NCBI RefSeq assembly: GCF_006517815.1
Contig: NZ_CP041198.1
Coordinates: 682,001 to 746,000 of the forward strand
Length of the DNA stretch: 64,000 nucleotides
Source of the DNA: Pseudarthrobacter sp. NIBRBAC000502770
GTDB lineage: Bacteria > Actinomycetota > Actinomycetes > Actinomycetales > Micrococcaceae
Direction: 5' to 3'
The stretch's first letter is position 1. Each line of letters starts with the position of its first letter. Shown piece after piece: positions 58,650-64,000 of this stretch. The notes beneath the pieces are model-generated. The model had not been told where the DNA came from and did no database searches. It was given only the letters and a program-made list of their open reading frames with translations. A program made the position numbers and the translations under genes.

Positions 58650-59408
58650 ATGATTGGGCTTCCCCTGGCGGGAAATGCGCTGGTGCATGCCGGCATGGTG
58701 GGGCTGGGCATCGGTGCAGCCCTCTTGTTCTACGCCTTTGAGAAGCGCCGCCGTGGCCTCACCGACCCCCGCTTGTGGCCCATCGCCGGTTTCGCCGTGG
58801 CGTTTGGCGCCATCGGGTCGCGGGTCCTCACGTGGGACATCTCGCGGCAGGTTTCCCTGGCCGACTGGTGGGGCAACGGAGACAGGAGCATCCTTGCCGG
58901 CCTGGTGGGTGCCTGGTTCGGCGTCCACCTTGGCAAGCGCCTCACCGGTTACAAGGAGTCCACGGGAGACCTGCTGGCGCCTGCCGTGGCCCTTGCAATG
59001 GTTATCGGGCGCGTGGGCTGCCTGCTCACCGAACTCCCGGGCACCCCGACCGGCGGTGCCTGGGGGATTGTCCTCACCCCTGCCCAGGCTGCGTTGGCCG
59101 GCGCACCGGCGGGAGTGGCCCTCCATCCCTCCTTCGCCTACGAGATCGCCTTCCACCTGGGCGCCTTCGCCCTGATGTGGCGCTACCGGGACGCCCTGCC
59201 CCATCCCGGTGACCTCTTCATTTGTTTCGTCAGCGCCTATGCCGTCTTCAGGTTCTTCGTCGAGTTCGTCCGCGGAAACGAGGTCCTCTGGCTTGGCCTG
59301 AGCCGGCCCCAACTGTTCCTGCTGGCGGTCCTTCCGTTGCTGGCCTGGCGCGTCCGGCGCGTGTTCCGGAAGCCGGTCCGCGCCGAACTGGAAGGAACCG
59401 TGGCATGA
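58650..59408 (+). CDS. Lgt-family (prolipoprotein diacylglyceryl transferase-like) membrane protein, divergent
   Basis: 252 residues with about seven membrane segments. The Lgt fold is indicated by GRVGCLLTELPGTPTGGAWG (in place of GRxGNFxNxE), HPSFAYEIAF (HPxxxYE) and FRFFVEFVRGNE (R..xEFxR). The catalytic HGGLxG motif of true Lgt is replaced by SILAGLVGA, so the essential His is missing. It probably does not perform classical lipoprotein diacylglycerylation; phospholipid binding or another lipid transfer is possible. ATG 58650 lies six bases after a -10 box. Its stop overlaps the next gene as ATGA, and it heads a five-gene operon with a radical SAM enzyme. Confidence 0.85.
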   Translation: MIGLPLAGNALVHAGMVGLGIGAALLFYAFEKRRRGLTDPRLWPIAGFAVAFGAIGSRVLTWDISRQVSLADWWGNGDRSILAGLVGAWFGVHLGKRLTGYKESTGDLLAPAVALAMVIGRVGCLLTELPGTPTGGAWGIVLTPAQAALAGAPAGVALHPSFAYEIAFHLGAFALMWRYRDALPHPGDLFICFVSAYAVFRFFVEFVRGNEVLWLGLSRPQLFLLAVLPLLAWRVRRVFRKPVRAELEGTVA

Positions 59409-59743
59409 GCGAAGAAACCCCCGGTGGGCAGCCTCCTCTTCCGCCGCCGGACAACCAACCACGGGGTGGGTCCCTGGGTTTGGGGGCCCTGGTTGGCGCC
59501 GTGGTTCTATACGCGGTTTATGTGCTCGGAACGATGGCCCAAGGGCCTTATGCCTGGTCTGTGGCCTTCCTCGCCGTGCCCGCCGCCTTCATTCCCATCG
59601 TCCTGTACCTCGCAGTGGCGATCGTGCTCGCAGTACGGCGCCGGACGTCCCTTTGGGGGGCGGGGCTGCTGATCGGCCTGGGCGCTTTTGTCCTGCTCGG
59701 CGGGGGCCTCTGCATCAGCTTCCTTGTCCAGGTCCGGGCTTGA
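59405..59743 (+). CDS. Small three-helix membrane protein, paralogue of the next gene
   Basis: 112 residues. A Pro-rich N-terminus (about 25 residues, GGQPPLPPPDNQP) is followed by three hydrophobic helices, about 28-47, 54-78 and 85-107, ending GLGAFVLLGGGLCISFLVQ. ATG 59405 overlaps the Lgt-like stop (ATGA). The same layout and the LLGGGLC signature recur in the next gene, so the pair arose by tandem duplication. No family is recognised. Tight packing suggests a role in the same complex as the Lgt-like and radical SAM proteins. Confidence 0.75.
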   Translation: MSEETPGGQPPLPPPDNQPRGGSLGLGALVGAVVLYAVYVLGTMAQGPYAWSVAFLAVPAAFIPIVLYLAVAIVLAVRRRTSLWGAGLLIGLGAFVLLGGGLCISFLVQVRA

Positions 59744-59745
59744 AA

Positions 59746-60114
59746 ATGGACAACTACTGGGAGGAGCCGCCGCCACCGGCGGAGGAGCCCCCACCGCCCG
59801 GGCATCGGGAACCGCGGCGTGGCTACCTGGGGGCCGGAACCGTCTTCGGCGCCCTGGCGCTGTACATCCTGTACCTGTGGGCAACAATCGGCATCGGAGC
59901 ACCAACCATCAGTCCACCGGTGGCATGGGGAAACAGCATCTTCGCCGGCCCCGCCGCATTCGTCCCCATCGCCGTGTACCTGGGAGTGGCAATTGTCCTT
60001 GCCGTCAGTCACCGCACTGCGTTGACCGGGGCGGGGATGCTGCTTGGGCTGGGCATCTTCCTGTTGCTCGGCGGGGGACTGTGCGTGGGTGTCCTTGCAC
60101 AGGCCCGAATCTGA
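59746..60114 (+). CDS. Small three-helix membrane protein, paralogue of the preceding gene
   Basis: 122 residues. Acidic Pro-rich N-terminus (WEEPPPPAEEPPPPGH), then three helices (GTVFGALALYILYLW, FAGPAAFVPIAVYLGVAIVL, GMLLGLGIFLLLGGGLCVGV). It shares FIPI/FVPI, VLYLAVAIVLAV/VYLGVAIVLAV and LLGGGLC with the preceding protein. ATG 59746 is two bases after that gene's stop. Function unknown. Confidence 0.75.
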   Translation: MDNYWEEPPPPAEEPPPPGHREPRRGYLGAGTVFGALALYILYLWATIGIGAPTISPPVAWGNSIFAGPAAFVPIAVYLGVAIVLAVSHRTALTGAGMLLGLGIFLLLGGGLCVGVLAQARI

Positions 60115-60132
60115 GAAGAGGAGCACTGATCA

Positions 60133-61719
60133 ATGAGGTCGAGAGAGCTGCCAGGGCCAGGCCAGCCGCTGCGGGGTGACCGGATCCACCGGTACGTCAC
60201 GGCGTTCTGCCCCCGTTGCCACGAAACCAACCCTCCACTCAGCGAGGTCCGCCGGCTGTCCGGGGCGCTGCTGATCCGCGACGGGCGGGTGTGGCTTGAA
60301 CGCGGCTGCCCGGACCACGGATTGGTCCGCACGCTCTACGACGAGTCCCCGGAGATCCTCAGCTACCTGGAGAAATGGCAGGCCCCCACCAAGCAGCACG
60401 TTCCTGACCGGGCAGGCAATTTCCGTCCCATCCCCGAGGCGTATGCCTACGGGCTTCCCGCCATGCAGACCCAGCACACCTGCATCCTGCTCCAGGACAT
60501 CATCGAGCACTGCAACCTGAAGTGCCCCACCTGCTTCACCGCCTCCGGACCGCAACTGCAGGGCGTGGCTCCGCTGGAGGAGGTGCTGGCCAATATCGAT
60601 ACCCGCCTGGCACGCGAGAACGACCGCCTCGATGTGCTGATGTTGTCCGGCGGTGAACCAACGCTGTACCCGTACCTGGCGGAACTGCTGGACGAACTCA
60701 TGGCCCGGCCGATCGTGCGGATCATGGTGAACAGCAACGGCATGCTGATTGCCACTGACGATGAACTGCTTGCCCTGTTGGCGCGGCACCGTGACCGCGT
60801 GGAGGTGTACCTCCAATACGACGGCTCTTCCAGGGAGGCCTCAATCCACCACCGGGGCGGCGACCTGACCCGCTACAAGGACGCGGCCATCTCCCGGCTG
60901 TCCGCGGCCGGGATCTTCACAACCCTGACCATGACGGCATCCCTGGGCGTCAATGACAGTGAGATCGGTGACGTGGTGATGCGTGCGCTGGAGACCCCGT
61001 TCGTGGGCGGCGTTGCGCTGCAGCCCGTGTTTGGTTCCGGGCGCGGGCACGGCATCGATCCCCTGGACCGGCTCACGCACACAGGCGTCCTGGACAGGCT
61101 TGAGTCACAGACCGGGGGCGTGGTCTCGTGGCACGACCTCACGGCACTGCCGTGCTCCCATCCACACTGCGCATCGGTGGGCTACATGCTCAAGGATGAC
61201 GCCGGCACCTGGCGTTCCCTGGCGGCTCTCATCGGCCACGACCAATTGCTGGCGTGGCTCGAACTCAATCCTGACAGCATCGCCAACAGGATTGCTGACA
61301 GCGCCATTCCGCTGGAACTGCGGAACCTGATGAAAACCTCGCTGCTGGACCTGCTGAGTGAGCAGTCGTCCCTGTCGCACCCACGGACCATGGATCTTTG
61401 GAAGAACATCTGCACTCAGTGCGATCTTGGCATCGGAACGCTGACCACCCTGGCCGCCGGCAAGCTGCCCGGCCAGCAGCAGCGCCTGCGCCGGCTCCTC
61501 GCCGAGCGGGTCACCAGGATCATGGTCAAGCCCTTCATGGACATGTCCACCATGATCGAGGAACGGCTCACGCAGTGCTGCGTCCACGTCGGCACCAAGG
61601 GCGACGACGGGGAGCACCAGTGCGCGCCCTTCTGCGCCGTCCAGGCATGGCCGGCGCTGGCGCAGCAGCGGATGAGCACGGCGACCGGAGTCCGGCTGCT
61701 CCCCGTGCGCCAGGCCTAG
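60133..61719 (+). CDS. Radical SAM protein of the COG1964/Tes-like family
   Basis: 528 residues. An N-terminal zinc-binding module has CPRC (26-29) and GCPDHG (59-63). The radical SAM core follows with CNLKCPTC (C127, C131, C134) binding [4Fe-4S]-SAM and GGEP at 173-176. Further Cys groups are CSHPHC, CTQC, and C-terminal QCCVHVGT...CAPFC. COG1964, which includes the archaeal tetraether lipid synthase (MJ0619 type), has the same zinc-ribbon, core and C-terminal Cys layout; extra clusters serve as sulfur or electron donors there. ATG 60133 has GAGGAG at good spacing. Neighbouring membrane and Lgt-like genes suggest a lipid or lipidated substrate (inference). Confidence 0.88.
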   Translation: MRSRELPGPGQPLRGDRIHRYVTAFCPRCHETNPPLSEVRRLSGALLIRDGRVWLERGCPDHGLVRTLYDESPEILSYLEKWQAPTKQHVPDRAGNFRPIPEAYAYGLPAMQTQHTCILLQDIIEHCNLKCPTCFTASGPQLQGVAPLEEVLANIDTRLARENDRLDVLMLSGGEPTLYPYLAELLDELMARPIVRIMVNSNGMLIATDDELLALLARHRDRVEVYLQYDGSSREASIHHRGGDLTRYKDAAISRLSAAGIFTTLTMTASLGVNDSEIGDVVMRALETPFVGGVALQPVFGSGRGHGIDPLDRLTHTGVLDRLESQTGGVVSWHDLTALPCSHPHCASVGYMLKDDAGTWRSLAALIGHDQLLAWLELNPDSIANRIADSAIPLELRNLMKTSLLDLLSEQSSLSHPRTMDLWKNICTQCDLGIGTLTTLAAGKLPGQQQRLRRLLAERVTRIMVKPFMDMSTMIEERLTQCCVHVGTKGDDGEHQCAPFCAVQAWPALAQQRMSTATGVRLLPVRQA

Positions 61720-61728
61720 GGAGGATCC

Positions 61729-62103
61729 ATGGACCAGGCCTCTGATGCCCGGCGCATTGCCGGCGGACCCCAGCCGTCCCAACTGGTGCGCAGGCACGCC
61801 GCAGCACACTCCACCCCGCAAGGTCCGGGCACCGCCGCACCCACCGGCCAGGCACCCTACGATCCGCTCCGGCTATGCATCTTTGCCACCATTGCGCTGC
61901 TGGGGTGGCTGGCCGGTCCCGTCGCGCTCGTCGCCTTTGCCGCCCTCGGATTCGCCGGCTACTGGAAGGCAAGACGGCGGGGCCTGGCACGGTCCAAATG
62001 CTTCCTGCGCGACACGCGGCTCGTGCTCGCCTATCTGGGCGTCCTCCTGGCGGCGGGTCTCTACGGAACCTATCTCGTGGCGGGACGGCTCTTCGGCGTC
62101 TGA
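61729..62103 (+). CDS. Small membrane protein following the radical SAM gene
   Basis: 124 residues. A polar N-terminus of about 45 residues, then a hydrophobic hairpin (LCIFATIALLGWLAGPVALVAFAALGF), a basic loop (KARRRGLARSK), and a last helix LVLAYLGVLLAAGLYGTYLVA. ATG 61729 has AGGGAGG just upstream and lies nine bases after the radical SAM stop, so it belongs to the same operon. No family is recognised; a membrane partner or anchor for the upstream enzyme is possible. Confidence 0.72.
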   Translation: MDQASDARRIAGGPQPSQLVRRHAAAHSTPQGPGTAAPTGQAPYDPLRLCIFATIALLGWLAGPVALVAFAALGFAGYWKARRRGLARSKCFLRDTRLVLAYLGVLLAAGLYGTYLVAGRLFGV

Positions 62104-62194
62104 CTGTGTATGCCGCACCCCGCCGTCGGCACCGTTCCCTGGTCCGGTACTTTGGACCCTTGGGGCCGGCGGCGTGCACCGCCACACTGATGCC

Positions 62195-63286
62195 ATGGTT
62201 GCTGTGCAGATATTGGTGGGCCGGCTCAGACGGCTCAGAATCGCGGTCGCGGTTGCTGTGCTCGGGCTGGTCCTCGCTTCCTGTGCCGGACCGTCCACCC
62301 CGAACAACCCGACCCAGGGGCCGTCCCCTGAACCAGGCAAGGGCAGCCCGGCCTGCAACCTCATCACCCCGGAGATCGCCGCGAAGGTGGATCCCGGGCT
62401 GGTGCCGATGGGCCAGAACAGCCAGCAGCGGCCCCCGGGAAGCAAGGCCTACCTGTGCACCTATTCGAACAAGTCGGCCGAGCGGGGCATGACCGGCCTT
62501 TCGGTTGCACTGACGTCCCCGGCCTTGGCCGGGGACATCGACAAAGCGAAGGCAACCTCCGACTGTTCACCCGTCATGGGCATCGGCGACTTCGCCTGCC
62601 TGCAGTGGACGGGGTACTTCCGCGGCGAGGCCGGCGGTGCCTCCGCGAACGTGGTCCTGACCGCCGTCCGGGGCAGCGAGGTCCTTGAAATGCCTTACGT
62701 CACCGGGCCGCCCATGAACGGAGGCATGGCGCCCGACGGCGACGCAATGGCCCGTACGCTGTCGCAGGCTGTTGTGGACGCCGGCTGGGGCAACGGAACA
62801 GAACTCAAAGTTCCGGCCGCTCCGCCGGTGGGTCCACCGGCCACAACCAACAATGCAGTCTGCGCCCTGCTCGATCCCGGCCAGGTCAAGCAGGCATTCG
62901 GGGCAACCACGGAGCCGCAGCTCCTGCCTGGTGAGGCCAGCTGCCGCTATACGTTTGCCACCCCTGGCACGCCGGGCCCGGACTCGATGGTCTTCTCGAT
63001 CGAAGTCCTCAAGGCTGCGGGAACGGTACTGGGCATCCCGGGCAGGGGAGGCGAGGTGATTGATGGCATCGGCGACAGGGCAACGTTCTTCACGGGTACC
63101 GAACAGGCCGGTCCCAAGTCGCTGCGTCCGGCCGGAGATGTGCCCATTACCATCCTGTCCCTCCAAGTGGTCAGGGGACAGAACCTGGCCACTTTCACCG
63201 CGCAGGTCCTCATCTCCCCAACCGGGCCATCGGCGGCGCAAACGAAGGAACAACTCATCGGCCTGGTACGGGGCGTTGTGTTCTGA
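62195..63286 (+). CDS. Predicted lipoprotein, unknown function
   Basis: 363 residues. Lipoprotein signal: basic RLRRLR, hydrophobic stretch, lipobox LASC with Cys30 at the cleavage site, then a Pro/Ser/Gly spacer. The mature part has two similar halves, each starting with a short Cys-containing segment: SPACNLITPEIAAKVDPGL with a second Cys in YLCTYSN, and NAVCALLDPGQVKQAFGA with SCRYTFA. This suggests a duplicated DUF3558-like fold with paired cysteines. The frame is open far upstream but overlaps the previous gene; ATG 62195 gives a proper signal peptide. It may be separately transcribed (91-base gap). Confidence 0.8.
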   Translation: MVAVQILVGRLRRLRIAVAVAVLGLVLASCAGPSTPNNPTQGPSPEPGKGSPACNLITPEIAAKVDPGLVPMGQNSQQRPPGSKAYLCTYSNKSAERGMTGLSVALTSPALAGDIDKAKATSDCSPVMGIGDFACLQWTGYFRGEAGGASANVVLTAVRGSEVLEMPYVTGPPMNGGMAPDGDAMARTLSQAVVDAGWGNGTELKVPAAPPVGPPATTNNAVCALLDPGQVKQAFGATTEPQLLPGEASCRYTFATPGTPGPDSMVFSIEVLKAAGTVLGIPGRGGEVIDGIGDRATFFTGTEQAGPKSLRPAGDVPITILSLQVVRGQNLATFTAQVLISPTGPSAAQTKEQLIGLVRGVVF

Positions 63287-63297
63287 CGCCGCCCAAC

Positions 63298-63311
63298 GCG
63301 GGGGCGCCCGC
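63298..63311. terminator. Small hairpin between the lipoprotein and aldehyde dehydrogenase genes
   Basis: GCGGG-GGCG-CCCGC between converging genes; short and without a T-tract, so weak. Confidence 0.3.
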
Positions 63312-63341
63312 ATAGGGTGCAAGGACGCAGGAGGCCTGCTC

Positions 63342-64000
63342 CTAGAACGGGTATGGGGCAATGTCCGGCCGCATGGTGAGCCACTGGATCTCGGTGAAAG
63401 ACTCCATGTTGGCGTGGTGGCCGCCGATCCGCGAGCCGTTGCCGGAGTTCTTCGTGCCGCCGAAGGGCGAGTTCGCCTCGTCCGAAACGGTTTGTTCGTT
63501 GATGTGGACCTTCCCGGAGTCCAGCCGGTCGGCGATGGTCATGGCCAGTCCGACGTCGCCCAGGATCCCGATCGAGAGGCCGTACTCATTATCGTTGGCC
63601 AGCGCCACGGCCTCATCCACGGTGGAGAACTTCATCACCGGGGCTACCGGGCCGAAGATTTCGTCCTTCCAGGCGGGGCTGCCGGTATCCAGGTCAACCA
63701 GCACTGCCGGCTGGTAGAACCGGCCATCGTGGGTGCCGCCGGCGGCCAGCCGGGCGCCGGCCCGCACCGCATCCTGGACGATCCCGTCCACCCGCTGCAG
63801 TTGCCGTTCGTCAATCACCGGCCCCAGTGCCACGGTGCCGCTCTTCGGATCGCCCACAGGCAGGTGGGCAGCCTTCTCCGACAGCGCGGCGACGTAGTCG
63901 TCGTAGATGTCCTCATGCACGATGTGGCGTCCGGCGGCCATGCAGATCTGGCCCTGGTGCATGAAGGAGCCGAACGCCGCCGCAGAGGCCGCCTTGGCCA
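63342..64000 (-). CDS. Aldehyde dehydrogenase family protein (N-terminal part outside window)
   Basis: The last 219 codons of an NAD(P)-dependent aldehyde dehydrogenase running off the right edge. The catalytic Cys lies in MHQGQICMAAGRHIVHE. Downstream are EIFGPVAPVMKFSTVDEAVALAND, GKVHINEQTVSDEANSPFGGTKNSGNGSRIGG and a C-terminal EIQWLTMRPDIAPYPF. QGQICM with the VSDEA(N/H)xPFGG pattern is common in benzaldehyde/vanillin dehydrogenase-like enzymes, but the substrate cannot be set from this fragment. It is clearly a different subfamily from the gabD product at 13.8 kb. Confidence 0.93.
   Translation of the reverse strand, partial: AKAASAAAFGSFMHQGQICMAAGRHIVHEDIYDDYVAALSEKAAHLPVGDPKSGTVALGPVIDERQLQRVDGIVQDAVRAGARLAAGGTHDGRFYQPAVLVDLDTGSPAWKDEIFGPVAPVMKFSTVDEAVALANDNEYGLSIGILGDVGLAMTIADRLDSGKVHINEQTVSDEANSPFGGTKNSGNGSRIGGHHANMESFTEIQWLTMRPDIAPYPF

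Noticed and set aside
1..64000. Mobile elements, CRISPR arrays, prophage or rRNA
   Set aside because: No transposase or integrase frames, spaced repeat arrays or rRNA sequence are visible anywhere in the window, and base composition looks even.

Overview
This 64 kb window is ordinary chromosome from a high-GC actinobacterium. Protein content and gene order point to Micrococcaceae, most likely Arthrobacter or Pseudarthrobacter; this is inferred from the proteins, since no rRNA gene is present. GTG and TTG starts are common. About ten genes appear to start directly at the transcript 5' end, with a TAnnnT -10 box six or seven bases before the start codon. I see no insertion sequence, prophage, CRISPR array or rRNA. 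There is one tRNA, Gln(TTG).

Layout. 1-5.8 kb: a truncated DUF5719 gene, a degenerate zincin-like protein, DUF3499, Trm112, ahcY and an L,D-transpeptidase. 5.8-9 kb: RDD, SpoIIM-like and DUF1461 membrane proteins. 9-15.3 kb: acyl-CoA ligase, protein mannosyltransferase, rsmI and a succinate-semialdehyde dehydrogenase. 15.3-20.4 kb: a minus-strand operon of MoxR ATPase, DUF58 protein and TgpA-type transglutaminase. 20.5-31.7 kb: a housekeeping block with the same order as in mycobacteria (tatD, rpfB, rsmA, ispE, an ABC-F protein, a TetR regulator, tRNA-Gln, glmU, prs, rplY, pth). 31.8-37.2 kb: two tandem large LuxR-type (LAL) ATPase regulators, then a 469-base structured intergenic region. 37.7-46.6 kb: sufS-sufU, small membrane and DUF2505 proteins, an SDR/DUF2867 protein, mfd and a DUF457 membrane hydrolase. 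46.7-48.7 kb: a small membrane protein, deoC and a flavoprotein.

48.9-54.4 kb is a nitrite-assimilation locus. nirB, cobA and an NnaR-like regulator run on the minus strand and nirD diverges from them. CobA makes precorrin-2 for the siroheme of NirB. A four-site, 11-bp-phased GlnR-type operator lies between nirB and nirD. 54.5-58.6 kb: phosphosugar mutase and purine nucleoside phosphorylase (minus), and an LpdA-type NAD(P)H-quinone dehydrogenase (plus).

58.65-62.1 kb is the most intriguing part: a tightly packed plus-strand operon of a divergent Lgt-family membrane protein, two tandemly duplicated three-helix membrane proteins, a COG1964-type radical SAM enzyme related in architecture to tetraether lipid synthase, and another small membrane protein. 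I propose it as an uncharacterised lipid- or membrane-modifying system. The window closes with a lipoprotein and the C-terminal part of an aldehyde dehydrogenase gene.
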